Shown here: positions 8,716 through 16,855 of the stretch, one piece after another
Layout of the letters: every line of letters begins with the position of its first letter
How positions within the stretch are numbered: position 1 is the stretch's first letter
Assembly: GCF_011043555.1 (NCBI RefSeq)
Contig: NZ_JAAKGS010000008.1
Location: forward strand, 1-64,000
Direction of reading: 5' to 3'
DNA: 64,000 nucleotides
From: Sphingobacterium sp. SGR-19
GTDB taxonomy: Bacteria; Bacteroidota; Bacteroidia; Sphingobacteriales; Sphingobacteriaceae
Program-made: the position numbers and the translations under genes
The notes under the pieces: generated by a model
Told to the model about the DNA's origin: nothing
The model's database searches: none
What the model saw: the letters and a program-made list of their open reading frames with translations, nothing else

Positions 8716-9966
8716 TTATTTTACTACTTTGCTGTATACGGTTCCTTCGTATAGAATGGTTTCTATATCGTCGCCTACTTTCACAGAAATATCTTGTGTA
8801 ACCGCATGACCGTTAATTTTGGTGATGCTAAATCCCTTTTTAAGCAACTGCTTTGGATCTGCCAACTGCAACAACCTTTGTATACTATTGAGGTCCGCTT
8901 TCCGATCTTTCAATAACTGCCTACAAAACAGTTGCAAATGGTTGGTCAATGTAGTCAATTTGTGTTGTTGGGTAGCGAGGACCGCTTTACTGTTCCAGGA
9001 TATGGATTGGCTGAATTGCATCAGTAGGCGCTCTTCTCGCTCAAACAGGCTTTTTGAAGCTCGTATGATGCGGCTCTGAGCTTCATCTACCGGTAATGCA
9101 AACTGATGAAACTTCTGGATCAGGAAGTCGGCGAGTTCACTAGGCGTAATCGCATTTTGGTATGCAACCATCTCACTAACGGTTTCATTGGTGGAATGTC
9201 CGATACCGGTGATAACAGGGATTGGAAAAATGGCGATGGCTTTAGCCAATTGATAGTTATTGTATGATGAAAGTCCCACCTCTCCACCGCCACCACGAAT
9301 AATTGCGACGGCATCAAACTCCTCGGTTTTCTCGGCAATATTGGCCAATTGTCTTATAATAGAAGGGATAGATTTGTCACCCTGTAACAGTGCGGGGAAC
9401 AAGGTATATTCAAATTTATATTGCCAAGGATTCCGTTGGATAATTTTAAAAAAATCAGACAGGCCTTTGCTCGTTTCCACGGAGATGATGGCAAGACGCT
9501 TGGGTAGGAGGGGAAAAGGTAAGTTTTTATTGGTGTGGAATATACCTTCTGCCTGAAGCTTCCGAATACTCTCCCGTTTTTCCCTTTCCAGTTCGCCCAA
9601 CACAAATGTGGGGTCTATATCGACGATTTTAAGGCTAAATCCATATAGTGGGTCGTAAGAAATAGCGGCTTGGAGTAAAATAGTAATGCCGTCTCTTAAT
9701 GGTTCATTTAAGATCTTGTGGAATTGATCATTAATTCGTTGATAATCCGCTTTCCACAAGATGGAACGCATTTCCGCTACTACTTTACCGTCTTTTTTCT
9801 CGACCAGTTCGGGATAACAGTGTCCCGAATGGGTGTAGTGGTTGAGCTTGTTCATCTCTGCCTTTATCCAATATAGGCTTCTGTATCGATCCGCAATGGT
9901 TTTTTGAATACTGCGGGATACTTCCAAGAGGGAAAATATAGTCTTATTGTCTATAACTTCGGGCAT
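8716..9966 (-). CDS. xseA: exodeoxyribonuclease VII large subunit
   Basis: 416 residues. An N-terminal OB-fold (WIKAEMNKLNHYTHSGHCYPEL) is followed by the nuclease domain with a VIRGGGGEVGLSSYN motif and PVITGIGHSTNETVSE, then a helical region. It forms exonuclease VII with XseB, transcribed together. A minus-strand TATATTTG (9971-9978) ends 5 bases before the ATG, so the message could be nearly leaderless. Confidence 0.92.
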   Translation of the reverse strand: MPEVIDNKTIFSLLEVSRSIQKTIADRYRSLYWIKAEMNKLNHYTHSGHCYPELVEKKDGKVVAEMRSILWKADYQRINDQFHKILNEPLRDGITILLQAAISYDPLYGFSLKIVDIDPTFVLGELEREKRESIRKLQAEGIFHTNKNLPFPLLPKRLAIISVETSKGLSDFFKIIQRNPWQYKFEYTLFPALLQGDKSIPSIIRQLANIAEKTEEFDAVAIIRGGGGEVGLSSYNNYQLAKAIAIFPIPVITGIGHSTNETVSEMVAYQNAITPSELADFLIQKFHQFALPVDEAQSRIIRASKSLFEREERLLMQFSQSISWNSKAVLATQQHKLTTLTNHLQLFCRQLLKDRKADLNSIQRLLQLADPKQLLKKGFSITKINGHAVTQDISVKVGDDIETILYEGTVYSKVVK

Positions 9967-9970
9967 ACAT

Positions 9971-9978
9971 CAAATATA
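9971..9978 (-). promoter_or_regulatory. -7 element facing xseA
   Basis: Minus-strand TATATTTG matches TAnnTTTG exactly. A start site 4-6 bases downstream would fall at or next to the xseA ATG (9966). No TTTG is seen 19-20 bases upstream, so this is a partial match. Confidence 0.35.
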
Positions 9979-9988
9979 GGGTTTTTGC

Positions 9989-10013
9989 GTTCTTTTTTAC
10001 CCCAAAAAAGAAC
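9989..10013. repeat. perfect 10-bp inverted repeat
   Basis: GTTCTTTTTT (9989-9998) and AAAAAAGAAC (10004-10013) are perfectly complementary around a 5-base ACCCC loop. The repeat lies in the divergent xseA/serine hydrolase promoter region, so a terminator role is unlikely. It could be an operator or a cruciform-prone element. Confidence 0.5.
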
Positions 10014-10024
10014 CAAAAAAAATC

Positions 10025-10098
10025 GTCGCTGCGGATATTTGAGATAAGGGATAGTGCTAAGGATGGATTTCTACATACCTCAAATATCCGGAGGCGAC
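10025..10098. repeat. long imperfect inverted repeat (17 paired bases)
   Basis: CGGATATTTGAG (10032-10043) pairs perfectly with CTCAAATATCCG (10079-10090). After a 2x3 bulge, GTCGC (10025-10029) pairs with GCGAC (10094-10098). The loop is 35 bases. It sits between two divergent genes and resembles an intergenic palindromic repeat or a folded leader. Confidence 0.55.
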
Positions 10099-10193
10099 AT
10101 TAGAGCTTAAGGAGGGATCGTGCATTTTTGTATAGTCTTAAATAGTATTAAGAACCGTAGATGTAGAATCTTTTAATAAATTTACAATTTAAA

Positions 10194-11915
10194 ATGATGA
10201 ATAGAATGAAAAGTACGATAATTTACTTCTGCTTATTACTACTATTATGTACGAGTAGCTTTGCTCAATATAAACAGACTGTTGTTAATAAAGTGACTAT
10301 GATCCAAAATGCGGGAGGGTTAGTGCCTCTTAAGCGTTTAGACAGACATCGTATGGCGGTGATTACACCGTTTCCTAACAAATACGCTCATTTTGTAAAC
10401 ATGGTAAAGCGTTATGCTGATGTCGAAAGTTTTGATTTCAACGGTTACGAAGAGCATACAAAATATCACAATACTATCATTATAGCCGGAACGAAGGAAG
10501 ATCTCCGAAATGATCTATTGTTGCTGGTGCAACAATCTATTGTGCACAATAAACAGATTATTGTCGTACGATTTGAAAGTAGGACGACGTCTTCGAGCTG
10601 GGCACGGGGACGCTTACAAGGTCGGTTTTCGGAGTTGATTTACCCCGAATTTAATAAGGCGGCTCAGCAGTATGCTGCCATGTCGGTTTTTGGAGGGCTA
10701 GCTATCACGCAAGGGCAAAATAGAACAGAGCAAACCCGCTTGCAGTATGCTACAGAAAATTCCTGTGGGCTGGATATCGAGGGCATGACAAAAAAGATTG
10801 ATGCCATTGCCGCAGAAGCTATCCGGGAACGCGCAACGCCGGGACTGGTCGTCATGGCCGTGAAAGATGGGCAGGTTATTTTAGACAAAGCGTATGGCAC
10901 TCATACTTATGGTACGCATGTAAAAACGAGGACTTCTGACATATTCGACCTCGCATCCATCAGTAAGATCGCAGGTACGACGCCAGTGGTGATGCATCTG
11001 CAGGAAAGAGATATTATAAATCTGGACAGCAGCATGGGCTGTTATTTAGGACAGGTTCAAGAAACAAATAAAAAGAATATTACGCTTCGCAGTGTGCTGT
11101 TGCATGAAGCAGGATTTACGCCTTTTATCCCATTTTATCGAAATCTGGAACCGGGGGATTTAGTTCATAAACCAGATACAGCTCATCAAGTACGTGTGGC
11201 AGATAGAGCCTACCTCCGGAACAACTATTACAGAGATGTCATGTGGCCGCAAATGATGCAATCTCCCGTAAAGCCGGTTGGTAACTATGTATATAGCGAT
11301 ATCAGCATGTACGTCATGAAAGAAATTGCGGAACGTATGACGTCTAAGCCCATGGAGGACTATGTACAGGAACTGCTTTATCAACCTATAGGCATGAAAA
11401 CAGCGGGCTATAATCCGCGTCAGCGCTTTGCAAAAGACCGTATTGTACCGACACAGAACGATACTGTTTTCCGAAAAGAGCTATTACAGGGGTATGTACA
11501 TGATGAAGGTGCGGCAATGGCCGGTGGTGTTGCGGGACATGCGGGGCTTTTTGCTACGGCAAATGACCTAGCTATTTATGGTCAATTACTATTAAATAGA
11601 GGCGAGTATGGTGGTATCCGGTATTTCAAACCAGAGACAGTCGATTTATTTACATCGAGGCAATCATTAACCAGTCGGCGTGGACTCGGTTTTGATCGGG
11701 CTGATCCGGACAAGAAAAAAGAATATCCGTCCCGATTGGCGAATGAATCCGTGTTTGGGCACACAGGTTATACAGGGACCTGTATATGGGTCGATCCAAA
11801 AAATCAGCTTATTTATATTTTCTTGTCCAATCGGGTTCATCCACAAGTTTCGACGAAGCTCTTGGATTTGAATATACGAAGTCGTATACAGGATGCTATT
11901 TATGAAGGATTGTAA
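10194..11915 (+). CDS. secreted serine hydrolase (beta-lactamase class C fold) with GH3 C-terminal-like N-domain
   Basis: 573 residues with a signal peptide (hydrophobic 10-20, cleavage near SFAQ). Residues ~25-180 resemble the C-terminal domain of GH3 enzymes (NKVTMIQNAGGLVPLKRLD is like their ...LPL... strand). From ~200 on is a class C beta-lactamase-type domain: SxxK as SISK, YxN as YSD, and the third triad motif as HTG. Bacteroidota encode longer proteins that fuse a complete GH3 to such a hydrolase, often linked to cell wall metabolism. Here the GH3 catalytic N-domain is absent, so this looks like a shortened version. The exact substrate is unknown. Confidence 0.75.
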   Translation: MMNRMKSTIIYFCLLLLLCTSSFAQYKQTVVNKVTMIQNAGGLVPLKRLDRHRMAVITPFPNKYAHFVNMVKRYADVESFDFNGYEEHTKYHNTIIIAGTKEDLRNDLLLLVQQSIVHNKQIIVVRFESRTTSSSWARGRLQGRFSELIYPEFNKAAQQYAAMSVFGGLAITQGQNRTEQTRLQYATENSCGLDIEGMTKKIDAIAAEAIRERATPGLVVMAVKDGQVILDKAYGTHTYGTHVKTRTSDIFDLASISKIAGTTPVVMHLQERDIINLDSSMGCYLGQVQETNKKNITLRSVLLHEAGFTPFIPFYRNLEPGDLVHKPDTAHQVRVADRAYLRNNYYRDVMWPQMMQSPVKPVGNYVYSDISMYVMKEIAERMTSKPMEDYVQELLYQPIGMKTAGYNPRQRFAKDRIVPTQNDTVFRKELLQGYVHDEGAAMAGGVAGHAGLFATANDLAIYGQLLLNRGEYGGIRYFKPETVDLFTSRQSLTSRRGLGFDRADPDKKKEYPSRLANESVFGHTGYTGTCIWVDPKNQLIYIFLSNRVHPQVSTKLLDLNIRSRIQDAIYEGL

Positions 11916-12020
11916 TTGTTTTTTCGCATTTAAATAGTTTGGTTGCTAACTGCAAATTTATAAAAACATAATGTTAGGTTAACCGTTTTGTCTTTCGGAC
12001 AACTTAAATTTGCACTTCTT

Positions 12021-12545
12021 ATGCACCGTATCCAAGCGATAAAAAACGAAAATCAGCGTGTCTTCAAGCAGGTTTATGATGCTTATCATCAACAGGTCTA
12101 CGGGTTTATCCTGCAGCGAACCAAGTCGTCTTATGTAGCAGAAGAGGTTACGCAGCTCACATTTATCAAGCTGTGGAACCAACGGGATGTACTCAGTGAA
12201 AAGCTGGCTATCAATGTACAGTTGTTCGGCATGGCCCGTCAGGTAATGATCGATGTGCTTCGCAAGGAAGCCACTCGTTTTAAATACGAAGGTGAGGCCG
12301 CAGAGACGCCACTAACCGATAGCTTGGTGGACGCGATCGAAAGCAAAGATCTACTCCAGATTATGGAGCGTGACATCCAGAATATGCCGCGCGTCAGACG
12401 CTTGGTTTTCGAGCTAAGCCGTAAAAAAGGTTTGTCTCACAAAGAAATAGCCGCCACGATTTCCATCTCTCCTAAAGCGGTAGAATACCATATCAGTAAG
12501 GCCTTACTGCAACTTAAGCAACATCTTTACTCCGTGATGCTATAG
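12021..12545 (+). CDS. ECF RNA polymerase sigma factor (FecI-like)
   Basis: 174 residues from the ATG at 12021. Region 2 reads FKQVYDAYHQQVYGFILQR...EEVTQLTFIKLW and region 4 KKGLSHKEIAATISISPKAVEYHISKALLQLKQ, as in Bacteroidota SusC/SusD-linked ECF factors. The FecR-type anti-sigma follows 125 bases downstream, then susC and susD, so it most likely activates that set in response to ligand binding by the receptor. An in-frame TTG at 11988 would extend it by 11 residues. Confidence 0.88.
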   Translation: MHRIQAIKNENQRVFKQVYDAYHQQVYGFILQRTKSSYVAEEVTQLTFIKLWNQRDVLSEKLAINVQLFGMARQVMIDVLRKEATRFKYEGEAAETPLTDSLVDAIESKDLLQIMERDIQNMPRVRRLVFELSRKKGLSHKEIAATISISPKAVEYHISKALLQLKQHLYSVML

Positions 12546-12670
12546 GCATTTTCCCTTTCTTTTCAACCTTTGTCTTTGTTTGCTCCGTCGTTGGATGTAA
12601 CGGACAGTCTTCCCATATTAAATAATCGTTAAGTCGCTAGGGATACCTTCTTGATGTACGTAATAAAGGT

Positions 12671-13777
12671 ATGAGTTTCGGAAAAAAACGACGGCATCAA
12701 CGGGTGCGTATTTCCCATGAAAGGAAATCCGCACGTAATAGAATTTGGGAAGACCCTACCATTATCGAAAGGCTTTTTCGCGATGAAGAATGGCAACAGT
12801 ATAAAAGCGATATCGAAGGGGAAGTTCCGTCGTCTAAAATGGAGGTGCATATTGAGCAGGAGATTGAAACACAAAGTCGCAGACAACAAATCCTCGAGCG
12901 GCGGTTCCGGCGATCGAATCATATCATACAGATCGGTATTGCTGCTGCATTGTTTATCTTCCTTTCTTTTCACTTCTGGCCTTTACAAGAACCGATAGAC
13001 GAACGTCGATTGGTGGAACATAACCCGCTCATTGCACCAGATTGGACGACCGTGAGCAATGAGACGGCAACAGTGGATACCGTGAAATTGCCTGATAGGT
13101 CTACGGTATATCTATACAGGCATAGCAGTATTCGCTATCTAGCTGTATTCTCAGAGGACTCGCGGGATATTTACTTAGATGGAAAAGCATTTTTTGAAGT
13201 ACAGAAAGATGTCACAAAGCCATTCAGTGTATACGCCAGCGATACAAAGACGACGGCGCTTGGGACTTCCTTTACAATCGATGCCCGCCGGGAGAAACAA
13301 CACATGGAGGTTGAGCTGCATACGGGTAAAATTGTTGTCGCATCAACAGCGGATATTCCGACTTTTGAAAAAGTATTCCTCGATCGGCAGGGTGCAAGCC
13401 TGCTGTTAGACGCTAATATGCGAGTTGTCCAGCTGGAGCCAGCGCGTACAGAGAAAACAACTCGTCTTACGGAGACTGCGACTCCAACAATGACCGGAAG
13501 CCAATTGTATATGGAGAATATACCCTTGCCTGATGTTTTTGCGACGCTAGAGCAAGCCTACCAAACCGCTATTCATATTCAGGATAAACATAGCCGGACA
13601 ATTCAATATACCGGTATAATCGATCCGGAAAAGGAAACCCTTGCCGATGTTCTGGCGGTTATCTGTCTTATCAATGATCTTGATTATGACAGGAAAGAAG
13701 ATGGATCGTTCTATGTTTTTTCTAGAAAAGCTCCTGTAGTCGATTCGATAGCAACCGAACATTTCGAAGAACAATGA
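12671..13777 (+). CDS. FecR-type anti-sigma factor (DUF4974)
   Basis: 368 residues. A basic cytoplasmic N-terminus is followed by one membrane helix at about 84-105. The periplasmic FecR domain includes PDRSTVYLYRHSSIRYLAVF, DIYLDGKAFFEV and TALGTSFTIDARRE. A C-terminal DUF4974/STN-like domain shows NIPLPDVFATLEQAYQ and TGIIDPEKETLADVLAVI. It should hold the preceding sigma factor until the downstream TonB receptor signals. The longish soluble N-terminus likely binds the sigma factor. Confidence 0.88.
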   Translation: MSFGKKRRHQRVRISHERKSARNRIWEDPTIIERLFRDEEWQQYKSDIEGEVPSSKMEVHIEQEIETQSRRQQILERRFRRSNHIIQIGIAAALFIFLSFHFWPLQEPIDERRLVEHNPLIAPDWTTVSNETATVDTVKLPDRSTVYLYRHSSIRYLAVFSEDSRDIYLDGKAFFEVQKDVTKPFSVYASDTKTTALGTSFTIDARREKQHMEVELHTGKIVVASTADIPTFEKVFLDRQGASLLLDANMRVVQLEPARTEKTTRLTETATPTMTGSQLYMENIPLPDVFATLEQAYQTAIHIQDKHSRTIQYTGIIDPEKETLADVLAVICLINDLDYDRKEDGSFYVFSRKAPVVDSIATEHFEEQ

Positions 13778-13817
13778 CAACATATTATTACCATGACAAC
13801 TTATAAGTCAAACCAAC

Positions 13818-16800
13818 ATGTTTAGCACGTATCAAATGAAAAAAAAGAGCCTGTTGTGCTTTGCACTTCTTGTAGCTGGTACCATCCAGGTACAAGCCCA
13901 GCAAGAGGAAGTAAAAGGGGCGACGCAGAATGCGTCTGGCGAATTCCTTTCCGGCGTAAGTATCAAGGCTGTACACGGTGAATCGGGCCGGAGCTTCCAC
14001 ACAAGTTCCTCCGATCAGGGGTTGTTTAGTTTTAGTAACCTGCCCGAGGGCGGTCCTTATCAGTTTATTTTTAGCTACGTCGGTTTCCAGCCAGATACGC
14101 TATCGGGATACCGCATTCAGACCGGCCGACCCCTTGCGCTGAGTGTGAAACTGCAACCAGTGACCACCGAGCTGGAAGAGGTCGTGATCGGTTATGGGAC
14201 GATCTCCCGTAAAGATGTGACCAGTTCGATTACCACCATCAAGGCCGAAGACATGAACGTGGGGGTGTTCGCTTCGCCTGCACAGATGCTGCAAGGAAAA
14301 GTCCCCGGCTTAACCATCTCGACAAACAACAGTAACCCGAATGCTACCCCGTCCATCAGCTTGCGTGGTGCTTCCACACTCCGTAGCGGAGAGGCGATGG
14401 AGCCTTATTATGTGATCGATGGTGTGCCGGGGGCATCGCTAAGCCTTGTGGCGCCGGACGACATTGAAAGCATCGATGTGCTTCGAGACGCCTCTGCGAC
14501 GGCGATCTACGGTTCAAAAGCTGCAAATGGTGTCATCATCGTGACGACTAAGCGAGGCAAAGCCGGCCAGACCGATATTGCGTATAACGGTTATGTCGCG
14601 ATAGACGAGGTCGCCAAGCGCTATGATATGATGAATGGTGATCAGTATCGTGCTTTTGTGAACGACAATGGTTTCTCGATGGAGCCGACGGACGATCTCG
14701 GGGCGAATACAGACTGGCAGCGCGAAGTGGAACGTACCGGTGTATCGAATAACCACAATATCTCCCTTTTAGGCGGTACCGATAAAACACAATATAGTGC
14801 AAGTTTAAATACCCTGCAAAACAACGGGGTGATCAGAGGCACGGATATGGGGCGGCAGATTGGCCGCGGTTTTGTCCGCACGAAGGCTATGGACGGTCGC
14901 CTGACAGCGTCCTTTAATGTCAATACGAGTATCACCAAACAAAATGATGTCCTGGCTTTGGGTGACGGTGTGAGCGTTTACGACGCGATGTATTATTACC
15001 TTCCAGTATCGCCCGTACGGACCGAGACCGGTGCTTGGTATGAAAAGCCGGATCGTTCGCAATACGTTAATCCCGTTTCGCTGATAGAAGAAAATACCAA
15101 TTTCTCCAAAACCAAAGTGATCCAGGCGCATGCCAAAGTCGGTTACGAGATTCTGCCAAGCCTTACCTACAATGTCGATCTGTCTTTGCAGAATAGGCAG
15201 TTTAACCATGCGCAGTATTACACTTCGCAATCGATGGCAGCACGGAATCAGAACGGTAAATCCATCCGTGCAGCTGTAGAAGACGAGCGCAGAATTATGG
15301 AAATGAACCTAGCCTACGACAAAACATACGGTGGGGTCCATCGAGTTTCTGCCCTGGCCGGTTATTCTTGGGAAGAGAATAATAACAACGACGGATTCCA
15401 ATTGACAACCTCGGATTATTATGATGATGGATTGAGCTATTACAACTCTGGCATGGCCAATGTAGTAGATTTGCTGGGTTTCGGTAACTACTATCTTTCT
15501 ACCTTACGGATGATTTCTGTCTATGGCCGAGTGAACTACGCCTATAATAGTAAGTATCTTTTCCAGGCGACCGTTAGACGGGATGGATCGTCTGCTTTCG
15601 GTGCGAACAACCGTTGGGCAACTTTCCCTTCGATCTCTGCCGCCTGGCGCTTATCGGAAGAACCCTTTATACAGCAGGTCGGTATTTTTGATGACCTAAA
15701 ACTCCGTGCGGGTTATGGTGTGAGTGGTAACTCTATGGGTTTTGACGTATTTAGCGCACGGCAGGTATATGGTGCAACCTCCAGTTTTTATACCGATGCA
15801 TTCGGAAATGACCTTCGTACGCTAGCCGCCCTCCGCAATGCCAACCCCGATCTGCTTTGGGAACGTACGGGCATGCTGAACTTGGGCGTGGACTTCGCCT
15901 TCTTGGGCAATCGCTTGAGCGGTAGTATAGAATACTATGATAAAAACACGACGGATCTTATCTATGATTATGCGGTTTCAACGACAAAATATCTTTATGG
16001 TTCCTTAACGGCCAACGTTGGTGAAATCAATAATAAAGGGTTGGAGCTGAGTTTACAGGCAGTCCCTGTTCGTTCTGGAAGCTTTAGCTGGAGCACCGGC
16101 ATTGTTGCCTCGCATAATAAAAACGTCGTGACCCGCATTTCCAATCAAGAGTTTTCTACGGACTATATCGATCTGGCGGAACTTGGCGGAGCCGGACAAA
16201 GTAATGCTTTTCAACAGCGCCTGATGGAAGGGGCGCCGATCGGCCAGTTCTATACTTGGGAATGGGCTGGTTACAATGAGGATGGTATATCGACTTTCTA
16301 TGTACGTGACCTAGAAACCGGAGAAAGAACCGGCGAGACGACCATCACGCCGATGAACAAGGACCGCGGTGTTACAGGCAGTGCGCAGCCGAAGGCGACT
16401 TTGGGCTGGAGCAACAACTTTACCTATCAGGATTTTGCTTTGACAGCGATGTTCCAAGGCGTCTTTGGACACCAAATCATGAATGGAACGCGAGCAAGGC
16501 ACTCCAATATTGTGGGTAATGCCGGGCAGAAGAATCTTTTAGCCAGCGTGCTAGAGACAGAAAAGATGAGTGACATCAATGCGCATTACCTGTCTGATCG
16601 TTATTTGGAGAAAGGAGACTACTTACGTTTGGCCAACCTGACGCTGTCTTATAACCTCCCGAAGCTAAGTAGCCAGTTTAAGAACATCCGGGTATATGCT
16701 ACGGTAAACAATGCTTTCGTTTTGACCGGCTATAAAGGGGTGGATCCAGAAGTAGACTTAGGCGGACTGACGCCTGGTATCGACAACCGTCAAACTTATC

Positions 16801-16844
16801 CACGTACACGTACTTTTATGTTTGGCCTTAATTTTAATCTATAA
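13818..16844 (+). CDS. SusC-type TonB-dependent outer membrane receptor
   Basis: 1008 residues. An in-frame ATG at 13836 (MKKKSLLCFALL) gives a cleaner signal peptide ending near VQAQQ and may be the true start. A CarboxypepD_reg-like domain (about 30-110) is followed by LEEVVIGYGTISRKDVTSSI, a plug with the family stretch DIESIDVLRDASATAIYGSKAANGVIIVTTK, and a long beta-barrel ending in Phe-Asn-Leu. With SusD downstream it would import an oligosaccharide or other large ligand. No degrading enzyme is adjacent, so the substrate cannot be named. The sequence is visibly more GC-rich than the pigment cluster. Confidence 0.92.
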   Translation: MFSTYQMKKKSLLCFALLVAGTIQVQAQQEEVKGATQNASGEFLSGVSIKAVHGESGRSFHTSSSDQGLFSFSNLPEGGPYQFIFSYVGFQPDTLSGYRIQTGRPLALSVKLQPVTTELEEVVIGYGTISRKDVTSSITTIKAEDMNVGVFASPAQMLQGKVPGLTISTNNSNPNATPSISLRGASTLRSGEAMEPYYVIDGVPGASLSLVAPDDIESIDVLRDASATAIYGSKAANGVIIVTTKRGKAGQTDIAYNGYVAIDEVAKRYDMMNGDQYRAFVNDNGFSMEPTDDLGANTDWQREVERTGVSNNHNISLLGGTDKTQYSASLNTLQNNGVIRGTDMGRQIGRGFVRTKAMDGRLTASFNVNTSITKQNDVLALGDGVSVYDAMYYYLPVSPVRTETGAWYEKPDRSQYVNPVSLIEENTNFSKTKVIQAHAKVGYEILPSLTYNVDLSLQNRQFNHAQYYTSQSMAARNQNGKSIRAAVEDERRIMEMNLAYDKTYGGVHRVSALAGYSWEENNNNDGFQLTTSDYYDDGLSYYNSGMANVVDLLGFGNYYLSTLRMISVYGRVNYAYNSKYLFQATVRRDGSSAFGANNRWATFPSISAAWRLSEEPFIQQVGIFDDLKLRAGYGVSGNSMGFDVFSARQVYGATSSFYTDAFGNDLRTLAALRNANPDLLWERTGMLNLGVDFAFLGNRLSGSIEYYDKNTTDLIYDYAVSTTKYLYGSLTANVGEINNKGLELSLQAVPVRSGSFSWSTGIVASHNKNVVTRISNQEFSTDYIDLAELGGAGQSNAFQQRLMEGAPIGQFYTWEWAGYNEDGISTFYVRDLETGERTGETTITPMNKDRGVTGSAQPKATLGWSNNFTYQDFALTAMFQGVFGHQIMNGTRARHSNIVGNAGQKNLLASVLETEKMSDINAHYLSDRYLEKGDYLRLANLTLSYNLPKLSSQFKNIRVYATVNNAFVLTGYKGVDPEVDLGGLTPGIDNRQTYPRTRTFMFGLNFNL

Positions 16845-16855
16845 CCGGAAAAATC

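Noticed and set aside
11987..12012. TTTG followed by TAAATTTG before the ECF sigma gene as a full promoter
   Set aside because: Spacing is 14 bases rather than 19-20, so only the -7 part can be considered.
13774..13805. Direct repeat ATGACAACATATTA / ATGACAACTTATAA before susC
   Set aside because: Short, AT-rich and partly within the fecR end; could be chance.
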